Source: an uncultured candidate division WPS-2 bacterium
GTDB taxonomy: Bacteria; Vulcanimicrobiota; Vulcanimicrobiia; Vulcanimicrobiales; Vulcanimicrobiaceae
Reading direction: 5' to 3'
NCBI GenBank assembly: GCA_937927945.1
Contig: CALEYW010000062.1
Coordinates: forward strand, 58,399 to 122,398
Length of the DNA stretch: 64,000 bases
The notes beneath the pieces were generated by a model. The model was not told the origin of the DNA, ran no database searches, and was given only the letters and a program-made list of their open reading frames with translations. Positions within the stretch are counted from its first letter, which is position 1; every line of letters begins with the position of its first letter. A program made the translations under genes and the position numbers. Below are positions 44,447 to 51,766 of the stretch, one piece after another.

Positions 44447-45147
44447 ATGGCCGGCGACGGAACGACCCCTTGGACCCCGCTGCCGGGCGCGCCGCTCGCG
44501 ATCGTCCGCGCGCGGCACGGCTGGATGGCGTACAACCCGCACGATCTCTACATCGGAAAATCGATCGAGCGCTACGGCGAGTTCGGCGAGCACGAACTCG
44601 ATGTGATGCGCACGGTCACGCCGGCCGACGGCGTGGTGTTCGACGTGGGCGCGAACAGCGGCACGCACGCCGTCGCGATGGCGCGCCACGTCGGCTCGAA
44701 CGGGATGGTGTTCGCGTTCGAACCGCAGCGCGTCGTGCACGGGATTCTTGCGACCAACGCGACGCTCAACGCGCTCAATTGGATCCATCCGGCCCACGCC
44801 GCGGTCGGCGCCGCACCCGGCACGATCCTGATCCCGGACTTCGTGTACGAAAACGAGGGCAACTACGGCGCGATTGCCCCTCTCGCCGGTCGAACGCGGC
44901 TGGCCGGTACGCGTGGCGACGCTCGACGAGTACCGTTGGGTGCCGCGTTGCGATCTGGTGAAGATCGACGTCGAGGGGATGGAACCCCAGGTCCTCGACG
45001 GCGCGCGCAAGTTCATCGCGCAGTTCCGTCCGGTGCTGTTCGTCGAACATGCTCTGCATCCCGCGCGAACGCCAACAATCCGTCGCCGGTCTCCCCGAGG
45101 TGCTGGACGCCGCGGCGCCACCGCCGCAGCCGCTCGCGCCGTATTAG
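44447..45147 (+). pseudogene. FkbM-family methyltransferase, frameshifted
   Basis: The sequence begins with ATG 44447, one base after the MFS stop. It encodes the FkbM methyltransferase start: VVFDVGANSGTHAVAMARHV (SAM-binding), FAFEPQ and NYGAIA. Near 44875 it must change frame to LSPVERGWPVRVATLDEY and LVKIDVEGMEPQVLDGA, which holds the conserved KIDVEGME. Near 45060 it changes again to IPRERQQSVAGLPEVLDAAA and ends PLAPY. Two frameshifts in 700 bases make it either dead or affected by sequencing errors. The product would have been a SAM-dependent O-methyltransferase, often of sugars or lipids. Confidence 0.75.
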
Positions 45148-45165
45148 TATTGTTGCTGCGTCGGG

Positions 45166-46347
45166 CTACGGGCGTTCGCCGCCCACCCGTCCGGTGTAGC
45201 GGCGCCCGCGCCACTGCACGCCGCGTCCGCTGACCACGCGCAGCGTCGAGTTGAGCATCATGGCGGCGCATACGGCGTAGCCGAACGGCGCGTACCAGGC
45301 GAGGCGGCTCGGAATTCCCGTCCGCCGCAGCCCGTAGGCCGCCGTGCCGATGCCGCAGGCGAGCGCGAGCAGCGCTTCGAGCGCCCGCAACGGTCGCCGG
45401 CGCACGAGCGAATCCGCCGCAATGCTCGCCGGCACGACCGAGAGCAGTGCCAAGAACGTCGCTGCTGCCGCCAGCACGCGCACGTCGCCGCGTGCGCCGA
45501 GATACATGTTCTTCGTGAAGCCCTCCCACAGTTCGGAGAGCGAGGTGTACATGCGCACCCGCACGATGCGCTGCCCGTCGGCCAGCAGGATCCGGAAGCG
45601 GCCGTCCGCTTTGAGCCGCCGCGCGAACATCACGTCGTCGAGGATCTCGCCGCGCACCGTGTCGTGGCCGCCGAGCGCATCGTACGCCGCGCGTGAGATC
45701 AGGATGTACTGACCGTTCGCGAGCGCATGCTCCGGATCGGCCGGATCGTTCACCTGCTCCATCGTCCCGGAACCGAGCAGCACCATGCCGAGGACCGACG
45801 GCAGCACCGCGCGCTCCGCCCACGAGCCGAGTTCCTGATGCGTCCATAGCGTCAACGCATCGATCCGCCGTGCGAGCGCGAAGGCGAGCGCCGACGCGCA
45901 TGCTTGCGGCGCGTGCCACGTGTCGGCATCGGTGAAGAGTAGCCACTCGCCGGCCGCCAGGCGCGCGCCTTGCGCGAGCGCCCACGGCTTGCCGACCCAT
46001 CCCGGCGGAAGCGGCTCGCCGTGCACGACGCGCAGCGTGCGATGCTCGCGCGAGAGTTCGGCCAGGATCGCACCCGTCCGGTCGGTCGATCGATCGTCCA
46101 CCACGATCACCTCGACCTTCGCGGTTTGCGCGAGCAGCGAACGCACGCAGTGCTCGATGGAGCGTTCCTCGTTGCGCGCAGGCACGATCACCGAGAGCAG
46201 CGGCGCGTCGGCGGGCGGCGGCGCGACGGGCACGGCGACCCATCCGCGCATCATTCCGGTAGCGCGAACCGCGTACCCGAGTGCCGCGACCGCGCAGAGA
46301 CGCGCGAGCGCATCCCGCACGCGTTCGCTCAGGAGATCGCCCGCCAC
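45166..46347 (-). CDS. Membrane glycosyltransferase, GT2 family
   Basis: This 393-residue GT-A enzyme has a membrane anchor (residues 15-40) and two or three C-terminal membrane helices. It has the GT2 donor-site motifs VIVPARNEERS, VVDDRSTDRTG and the metal-binding FTDADT. PLPPGWVGKPWALAQGA is shared with carotenoid- and hopanoid-associated glycosyltransferases (CrtQ/HpnB-like). No terpene-synthesis gene is nearby, so the acceptor is not assigned. It overlaps the NUDIX gene by 19 bases and is the last gene of the AbiE-like operon. Confidence 0.88.
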   Translation of the reverse strand: MAGDLLSERVRDALARLCAVAALGYAVRATGMMRGWVAVPVAPPPADAPLLSVIVPARNEERSIEHCVRSLLAQTAKVEVIVVDDRSTDRTGAILAELSREHRTLRVVHGEPLPPGWVGKPWALAQGARLAAGEWLLFTDADTWHAPQACASALAFALARRIDALTLWTHQELGSWAERAVLPSVLGMVLLGSGTMEQVNDPADPEHALANGQYILISRAAYDALGGHDTVRGEILDDVMFARRLKADGRFRILLADGQRIVRVRMYTSLSELWEGFTKNMYLGARGDVRVLAAAATFLALLSVVPASIAADSLVRRRPLRALEALLALACGIGTAAYGLRRTGIPSRLAWYAPFGYAVCAAMMLNSTLRVVSGRGVQWRGRRYTGRVGGERP

Positions 46348-46784
46348 GTCTCAGGCTCGCGCTCGACGAACGCGAAGCGAACCTCGTCCAGCAGCCGTCG
46401 CTGCGAGGCGAACGTCAGCAGCGACAGCGCCTCATCGAAGCGCGCCCAACGGTGCGCGTCATGCGCTGCGTCCGTTCGCACGTCTCCGTCGGCGACGCGC
46501 GCGACGAAGAACGGCACGACGACGATGCGGTCCTTCACCGGATCGTAGAACGTGTCGAGCGCACCGGCCGTGTACAACACCACGACGGCAAGTCCCGTCT
46601 CCTCGAGCACTTCACGCCGCGCAGTCTCCGTCGCGCGTTCGCCCGGCTCGACCCCTCCCATGACGATCGTCCACGCTCCCGCAAACGCCCCGCGCCCGCG
46701 CCGTATCAAAAGGATGCGCGTCTCGGGCCCCGCCCCGCGCAGTACCGCGACGCCCACCGCATCGGGACGGAACTCGAGGCTCAC
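46329..46784 (-). CDS. NUDIX hydrolase
   Basis: This 151-residue NUDIX protein has an intact box, GGVEPGERATETARREVLEE followed by TGL, which hydrolyses nucleoside diphosphates linked to a variable group. The fold is complete, and no extra domain or signal peptide is seen. The GTG start overlaps the stop of the upstream nucleotidyltransferase gene (GTGA), so the two are co-translated. It might clean up a nucleotide made by that enzyme, or simply share the operon. Confidence 0.85.
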   Translation of the reverse strand: MSLEFRPDAVGVAVLRGAGPETRILLIRRGRGAFAGAWTIVMGGVEPGERATETARREVLEETGLAVVVLYTAGALDTFYDPVKDRIVVVPFFVARVADGDVRTDAAHDAHRWARFDEALSLLTFASQRRLLDEVRFAFVEREPETWRAIS

Positions 46785-47632
46785 GCATCCACTCCGATCG
46801 CGGCGAGCAATTGGCCGAGTTCGCTGGTAAGAAGACGAAACGACTCCCGTAAGGCAACGCGTTCCGGCTCCGCGTTCGTCGCTTCGGCAAACAGCTCGCG
46901 ACCGATCGAGCCGCGTACGAATACATCTTGAGCGGCCTGAATGCCCCGCCGGATGGGGGCGACACATTCGTTCTGATTCATGAGGTGGCGAAAGCGCCGC
47001 TCGATGTCGTCCGGTTCATGTCCTCGGAGCAAGCGAAACACGTCGCTTGCATCTTTTGCTTGGAGACGTCGCTCGTTGGACGACACTCGCTCGGCGATCT
47101 TCTGTGCTTTAGCGATGATGAGTGCGGCCGGGCCCGCAACATGCGCCTCTATCCGGTCTTGTGGGTCAACAAGATCTTCGATCAGCATGGAATCTCGATC
47201 GAAAAGGGCTGCTTCGAGGCCGCGGGTTCGACGCGCAACACGCTCATTGTCGCCGGGCAGCCCAGCGTCTCGGCTTCCGGGACCCTGCGCGTACTCTTCA
47301 GGAACGAGCAGGTCTACTTGAGCTCCCGCTTCCCGTGCCTCGGCACTCTCCTGCGAGGCCCAATAGAGCCCCGGCTGATTGTCGCGGTGGACGTAGCCGT
47401 TGGCGATGAGAGTCGCGCGGATCGGTGGAGTGGTCGCTAAAATTCGCGGATCGAGTGCGAGATCCGAATCGTACGTAAACGGCGCGAAAGGGAGGATGAC
47501 GTCGACGGTGCGCAAGTAGACAGCCTGAGCGCCAACCACGATCACTGCACGTGGATCGTAGATTGCGAGTGCGCCAAGTATTCGTATGAGGTTCTTTCGA
47601 GCCGCGACGAACTCGTTATGAACGCCATTCAC
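46781..47632 (-). CDS. Nucleotidyltransferase, AbiEii-like
   Basis: This 283-residue protein has a polymerase-beta-type nucleotidyltransferase core. VIVVGAQAVYL is the G-x-x loop. The first two acidic ligands are Asp55 and Asp57 in TYDSDLAL, and the third is Asp107 in QVDLLV. It has no other recognised domain; the C-terminal half is helical. Similar proteins act as toxins in type IV (AbiE) systems, transferring nucleotides to tRNA or another target. It overlaps the upstream winged-helix gene by 17 bases and the NUDIX gene by four. The toxin role is inferred from the pairing. Confidence 0.65.
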   Translation of the reverse strand: MNGVHNEFVAARKNLIRILGALAIYDPRAVIVVGAQAVYLRTVDVILPFAPFTYDSDLALDPRILATTPPIRATLIANGYVHRDNQPGLYWASQESAEAREAGAQVDLLVPEEYAQGPGSRDAGLPGDNERVARRTRGLEAALFDRDSMLIEDLVDPQDRIEAHVAGPAALIIAKAQKIAERVSSNERRLQAKDASDVFRLLRGHEPDDIERRFRHLMNQNECVAPIRRGIQAAQDVFVRGSIGRELFAEATNAEPERVALRESFRLLTSELGQLLAAIGVDA

Positions 47633-48650
47633 TCTCGTGCTCCCTCATCCACCGCAGAAGCTCTTCTGCTTGCTGCAAGTCACGACCATGTCCTACGAGG
47701 AGGTCGACAGCCACTTGGCTTGGAGATGCGACCGTGATCTCGCGGAACTTGCGCGCGCCTTGATAGACCCACTCGTCGAAAGGTAGAGCAAGAACAACGT
47801 TTGATGACCTTTCGGATCGTGAAAGGTGCATCGATGAAGCAAATTCCTGAAAATTGTCGCAATAGCAAAGAACGCTCGTTTCTGCGGTATATGGAGCGTA
47901 GAACGATGCGCCACTGACGCCGGAGAGCACATAGCGTTTCGATGCTTTTTCGAGCTGCGAAAAGAAGTGCTCGACGCCGCGCGGGTCTACGAAGCGTTCT
48001 TCTACTGGCCTACGATAGTCGACGGCCCATCGGCGAAGAAGGCCTTCGCAGAAGACCTTCGTCAAGGCACCGCGCGGTGCGCGAACGATAAGGCCATCGC
48101 TCTGCAGTAGCTCAAGATATCGGGAAACATTGCCTGCTTCGATATCAAGTTGCTTCGAGAGTTCGGTCACGGTAAACGGCGGTACGTGATCACATAGGTA
48201 CCTGACGAGGCGACCCGCTTTCGCGCCTCTTAGCCGCCGGCCAGTCGCCTCGATCTTCGGGTCCGGGAGGCCCCCTGTAGTGTTGATGTACAGAGCTGGC
48301 CGGTCTAGCCGAAGATAAGCATTACCGGCGAAATCCAAGAAGTACATCTCGCGTCGGCGGAGATAGTCCCGGGTTCGCGTTGAGAGATGCGGCGCAACCA
48401 GGAGCCGACCGTCGGCGTCGAATTGTTGCAGCAGCGGCCAAGCAGCATCCGCGACTTGCGGCGAGATCTGAGTTTTGAACTCGACCGCGAGGACGCTCTC
48501 AACTTTGTCGGCAGCCTTGATAGTCAACCAAGCGTCCATATGACGGTCGTCGACGTCGCTTACCGTCACCGTCCAGCTTTCCGGCAGGAGCTGTTTCACG
48601 GCCCCGGCGAGCCGACCGCCATATTTGCCCCAATAGATTGAGTTGCCCAT
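47616..48650 (-). CDS. Winged-helix protein with nuclease-like N-terminus, AbiEi-like
   Basis: This is a 344-residue cytoplasmic protein. Residues 35-115 look like a PD-(D/E)xK fold: an Asp in HMDAWLTIK, then the ExK pair in VLAVEFKTQ, then helices and LLVAPHLSTRTRDYLRRREM and YFLDFAGNAYL. Residues 145-195 are a winged helix (PFTVTELSKQLDIEAGNVSR), and the C-terminus (ITVASPSQVAVDLLVGHGRD) resembles the AbiEi antitoxin tail. ATG 48650 is the start; TTG 48659 is an alternative. It heads the operon and faces a cluster of palindromic boxes, so autoregulation is likely. Whether the nuclease-like part is active is unknown. Confidence 0.65.
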   Translation of the reverse strand: MGNSIYWGKYGGRLAGAVKQLLPESWTVTVSDVDDRHMDAWLTIKAADKVESVLAVEFKTQISPQVADAAWPLLQQFDADGRLLVAPHLSTRTRDYLRRREMYFLDFAGNAYLRLDRPALYINTTGGLPDPKIEATGRRLRGAKAGRLVRYLCDHVPPFTVTELSKQLDIEAGNVSRYLELLQSDGLIVRAPRGALTKVFCEGLLRRWAVDYRRPVEERFVDPRGVEHFFSQLEKASKRYVLSGVSGASFYAPYTAETSVLCYCDNFQEFASSMHLSRSERSSNVVLALPFDEWVYQGARKFREITVASPSQVAVDLLVGHGRDLQQAEELLRWMREHESEWRS

Positions 48651-48651
48651 T

Positions 48652-48735
48652 ACTGGCAAATTAGCCTAAACTGGCAAATCAGCCTTCATATTTGCCAGAT
48701 TTAGCTGAATTGCCAGTAACTGGCAATTCAGCTAA
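48652..48735. promoter_or_regulatory. Palindromic operator cluster upstream of the AbiEi-like gene
   Basis: Five copies of a TGGCAA(A/T)T-type box fill the gap between the AbiEi-like start (48650) and the rlmN stop (48745). Two direct copies, ACTGGCAAATTAGCC (48652-48666) and ACTGGCAAATCAGCC (48670-48684), precede an inverted copy (48690-48699). A perfect 17-base inverted repeat follows: TTAGCTGAATTGCCAGT at 48701-48717 and ACTGGCAATTCAGCTAA at 48719-48735, one base apart. Multiple inverted sites upstream of an autoregulated antitoxin gene fit the AbiEi pattern. Promoter elements are not obvious. Confidence 0.75.
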
Positions 48736-48744
48736 CCGTCGTCG

Positions 48745-49845
48745 TCAGCTCGCCTTGGCGCGGGGTTGGGTTTCGGCGCGGAGCTGGCCGCACGCGGCGG
48801 CGATGTCGCGGCCCATCGGGGTGCGTACGGTGACCGCGGTGCGCAGGTCTTCGAGGATCTTCGCGAAGGCCCAGATGCGCTGCTCGTCGCTGCCGCGGAT
48901 CGCGGCGTCCGGCGTGCTGTTGTACGGGATCAGGTTGACGTGGTAGAGCGGACCCTTCATGCGGCGCGCGAGGTCGCGCGCGTGCTCGTCGGAGTCGTTG
49001 ATTCCGGCCAGCATCACGTACTCGAAGAAGACCTTACGGTTCGTCTGCTCGATGTAGCGCGCGACGGCGGCCATGAGGTCGTCGGTCGAGAACTTACGGT
49101 TCACCGGCATGATCGACGAGCGCGTCGCATCCGTCGGCGCGTGGAGCGAGATCGCAAGGTTGACCTGCGTGTGCTCGCCCGCGAAGCGGTCGATCTTGTC
49201 GACGAGGCCGACGGTCGAGATGGTGATGTGCCGGTGGCCCAAGCCGAACCCTTTGGGATCGTTGAGCAGCGCGACGGCCTCCATCACGTGCTCGTAGTTG
49301 GCGAACGGTTCGCCCATCCCCATGAACACGATGTTCGTGACGCGGCGCCCGGCGCGCGCGAGCTGCTTGCCGAAGTAGCGCGCTTGGTCGAAGATCTCGG
49401 TCGCGGTCAGGTTGCGCGTGAACCCGGCTTGCCCGGTCGAGCAGAACGTGCACGCGTACGCGCAGCCGGCCTGCGAGGAGATGCAGATCGTGTTGCGCTC
49501 GCCGTGGTGCTCCATCAGCACCGCCTCGACCTCGTTGCCGTCGTGCAGGCGGAACAAACCCTTCGTCGTCTGGCGGTCGTTCGAGTGCTGCACGACGACT
49601 GGCGTCACGCCGTCGAGCGCGAAGCTCTCCGCGGTGAGTGCCGCCCGCAGTTCTTTCGGCAGCACCGTGATCGCGTCGACGTCGTCGACCAGTTCCTTGG
49701 TCGCCGCCCGGTACAACTGGTCGAGCCGGTAGCTCTTGAGGCCGTGGGCCGAAGCGAACGCGGCTCCGTCGGCGTGGCCGGCGCGGCGTGCTTTTTCGTC
49801 GATCCAGAGGTCCCGGGCGCTGAGCATGACACGGTATTGTACCAT
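48745..49845 (-). CDS. rlmN: 23S rRNA/tRNA adenine-C2 methyltransferase RlmN
   Basis: This 366-residue radical-SAM enzyme methylates C2 of A2503 in 23S rRNA and A37 in some tRNAs. The iron-sulphur cysteines are Cys128, Cys132 and Cys135 in GCAYACTFC. The methyl-carrying cysteine is Cys352 in AACGQL, and the GMGEPFANY and STVGLVDKI segments complete the family pattern. The first ATG (49845) has no strong ribosome-binding site; ATG 49827 (MLSARDLW) is an alternative. It is the last gene of the prfB-led operon and ends just before the operator cluster. Confidence 0.96.
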   Translation of the reverse strand: MVQYRVMLSARDLWIDEKARRAGHADGAAFASAHGLKSYRLDQLYRAATKELVDDVDAITVLPKELRAALTAESFALDGVTPVVVQHSNDRQTTKGLFRLHDGNEVEAVLMEHHGERNTICISSQAGCAYACTFCSTGQAGFTRNLTATEIFDQARYFGKQLARAGRRVTNIVFMGMGEPFANYEHVMEAVALLNDPKGFGLGHRHITISTVGLVDKIDRFAGEHTQVNLAISLHAPTDATRSSIMPVNRKFSTDDLMAAVARYIEQTNRKVFFEYVMLAGINDSDEHARDLARRMKGPLYHVNLIPYNSTPDAAIRGSDEQRIWAFAKILEDLRTAVTVRTPMGRDIAAACGQLRAETQPRAKAS

Positions 49846-49854
49846 GCCCGGGCG

Positions 49855-50517
49855 CTACTCGAAGAGGGAGTGCTGCTCGGGCGGCTGGGTGTCAGCGTCC
49901 GGAACGGCCCGCAGCCGGTCGCGCACGGCTTTGAGGTCGTTCCAAACGAGGCGCTTGACCTCGGTCATCGCACCGCCCGTCTGGCGCAGGATGTATGCTG
50001 GGTGAAAGGTCGCGATGATCGGGGTCCCCAGCGGCCCCTCGAACCATTGGCCGCGCTGCTTGGAGATCGAGAACTTCTCGCCCATGAACGACTTCGCGGC
50101 CGGCGCGCCGAGCGCCAGGATCACGCGCGGCCGGATGATCTCGATCTGCTCGTCGAGGTACGGGCGGCAGTTGCGCATCTCGTCGGGCATCGGCGGCCGA
50201 TTCGCCAAGCGCGTCCCGGTATCCATCGTCGGCCGGCACTTGACCGTGTTGCAGATGAACACGTCCTCGCGCGGGAGATCGATCGAGAGCAGCATGCGAT
50301 CGAGCAGTTCGCCGGCGCGTCCGACGAAGGGCCGGCCCAGCTTGTCCTCGGTCTCGCCGGGCCCCTCGCCGACGACCATCAGCGACGCGCACGGATCGCC
50401 CTCGCCGTACACGCTGTTGCGGCGGGTCGCGCCGATTGCGCACTTGCGGCACTGCGCGACGATCGCCGACGCATGTTCGATCGCCCGTTCGCGCCGGGCG
50501 CGTTCCACCAGGCTCAC
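49855..50517 (-). CDS. Uracil-DNA glycosylase, family 4 (iron-sulphur)
   Basis: This 220-residue enzyme excises uracil from DNA as the first step of base-excision repair. Motif A is VVGEGPGETEDKLGRPFVG, with the catalytic-water residue, and motif B is ATFHPAYILR. Four cysteines, Cys23-xx-Cys26, Cys94 (VKCRP) and Cys117 (NCRPYL), match the [4Fe-4S] ligands of family 4. There is a seven-residue insertion between the last two relative to archaeal forms. It starts at a GTG overlapping the YbjQ-like stop (GTGA). Confidence 0.95.
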   Translation of the reverse strand: MSLVERARRERAIEHASAIVAQCRKCAIGATRRNSVYGEGDPCASLMVVGEGPGETEDKLGRPFVGRAGELLDRMLLSIDLPREDVFICNTVKCRPTMDTGTRLANRPPMPDEMRNCRPYLDEQIEIIRPRVILALGAPAAKSFMGEKFSISKQRGQWFEGPLGTPIIATFHPAYILRQTGGAMTEVKRLVWNDLKAVRDRLRAVPDADTQPPEQHSLFE

Positions 50518-50879
50518 ACGCCGTCCGCCTGGTGCGGTACGGCGGGTGCCGGGTCGAGCAGCACCGCTTCGCCGAATGCCAGCACTCGGGTGGCGCCGTC
50601 GGGCCCTTCCGTCGCTTGAAACTGCACGCCGATCACCCCGTTTGCGCCCATCGATTCCGCCTTGCGCAGCAGCACGTCGAGCGATTCGGTGCGCGCGCGT
50701 TCGGCATCGGTTAGATAGTCGACGGGCGCGAGCCCGATCAGCACGCCGATGCTGCGGAAGGTCGCTTTGAGCACGTTGCGCGGCCGGTTGGCCTGACCGT
50801 ACGCATAGCCGAACGACCGCACCACGCGATACCCTTCAACGCGCTCGAACGTCGTAACCGCATCGGGCGCGAGGGCCAT
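50514..50879 (-). CDS. YbjQ-like (UPF0145) heavy-metal-binding family protein
   Basis: This 121-residue protein has the family's beta-alpha pattern: EGYRVVRSFGYAYG at the start, RKAESMGANGVIGVQFQAT in the middle, and a hydrophobic end. YbjQ proteins form pentamers. Their function is unknown, and the metal label is from annotation only. The start abuts the glycosyltransferase stop. An operon position in the prfB group does not suggest a role. Confidence 0.75.
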   Translation of the reverse strand: MALAPDAVTTFERVEGYRVVRSFGYAYGQANRPRNVLKATFRSIGVLIGLAPVDYLTDAERARTESLDVLLRKAESMGANGVIGVQFQATEGPDGATRVLAFGEAVLLDPAPAVPHQADGV

Positions 50880-51766
50880 CAGCGGAGCAGGCGCCGCCCG
50901 GCGAGCACGACGCCGGCGACGACGCCGGCATAGAGTGCGTAACGGCCGACCAGCGCACCGACCAAACTATAGTACCACGCGCGACCGTGATGCTTGATCC
51001 AATACTTCCGGCGCGACGCCTGTTTGCGCTTCTCGACGTTGTACTGGCCGCGCGCGCTACCCATTCCCTCGTGCACCGCTTCGCTCGCCGGAACGAACCA
51101 CGCCTCCCAGCCGGCGTCCGCGGCGCGCTTCGCGTAGTCCACCTCTTCGTGGTACAGAAAGAACCGCTCGTCGAACGGTCCGATCGTATCGAGCATCGAG
51201 CGCCGGATCGCGAGCGCGGCACCGATCACCAGATCGACGCGGCGCGGCGCGTCGAAGGTCGCGAAATCGCGCAGCGAGGCACCGTTCGAAAATCGCCGCA
51301 GAGGCGCCAGATCGCCCCACGCGCTGCTGCGCAAGAAGGCGCCGGCCCAGCTGTCGAACTCGCCGATCGACTGCTGCACGCTGCCGTCGTAATTGTAGAT
51401 CCGCGAGCCGGCGATCCCGCAGCGCGGATGCTCGTCCATGAACGCGACGATCTCGGCCAGCGCGTGGTCCTTCAGCTCGGCGTCGGGATTGAGCAGGAAC
51501 ACGTACTCCGACGAACTCGCGGCGAACGCGCGGTTGCAGGCGGCGGCGAAGCCGAGGTTCGCGCCGTTCTCGACGATCTGCACCCGACCGTGGTAGCGCT
51601 CGGCGACGTACTCGCGCGAACCGTCGGCCGAGCCGTTGTCGGAGACGACGACGTGCGCGAAGTTCGGGTCGTGCCGCACTTCGGTGAGGCCGAAGACGGA
51701 ATCGAGCGCGGTCGCGATCTTCTCCTTGTCGTTCCAGCAGACGACGACGACGTCGACTCTGCTCAC
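50879..51766 (-). CDS. Glycosyltransferase, GT2 (rhamnosyltransferase-like)
   Basis: This is a 295-residue GT2 enzyme. VVVCWNDKEKIATALDSVFG is the nucleotide-binding start. VVSDNGSADGS and LLNPDAEL hold the donor and metal acidic residues, and FFLYHEEVDYAKRAADAGWE is the ED-containing acceptor region typical of dTDP-rhamnosyl transferases. A short C-terminal hydrophobic tail (YALYAGVVAGVVLAG) may bind the membrane. The GTG start overlaps the prfB stop (GTGA). Cell-surface polysaccharide synthesis is the likely pathway, although no sugar operon is nearby. Confidence 0.88.
   Translation of the reverse strand: MSRVDVVVVCWNDKEKIATALDSVFGLTEVRHDPNFAHVVVSDNGSADGSREYVAERYHGRVQIVENGANLGFAAACNRAFAASSSEYVFLLNPDAELKDHALAEIVAFMDEHPRCGIAGSRIYNYDGSVQQSIGEFDSWAGAFLRSSAWGDLAPLRRFSNGASLRDFATFDAPRRVDLVIGAALAIRRSMLDTIGPFDERFFLYHEEVDYAKRAADAGWEAWFVPASEAVHEGMGSARGQYNVEKRKQASRRKYWIKHHGRAWYYSLVGALVGRYALYAGVVAGVVLAGRRLLR

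Noticed and set aside
45166..46347. Calling the membrane glycosyltransferase a hopanoid or carotenoid enzyme
   Set aside because: Only a short motif agrees and no isoprenoid gene is nearby, so the family is all that is justified.
48701..48735. Reading the perfect palindrome as a terminator for rlmN
   Set aside because: The arms have a one-base centre and are not followed by a T-run, and similar boxes continue upstream of the AbiEi-like gene. An operator explains it better.
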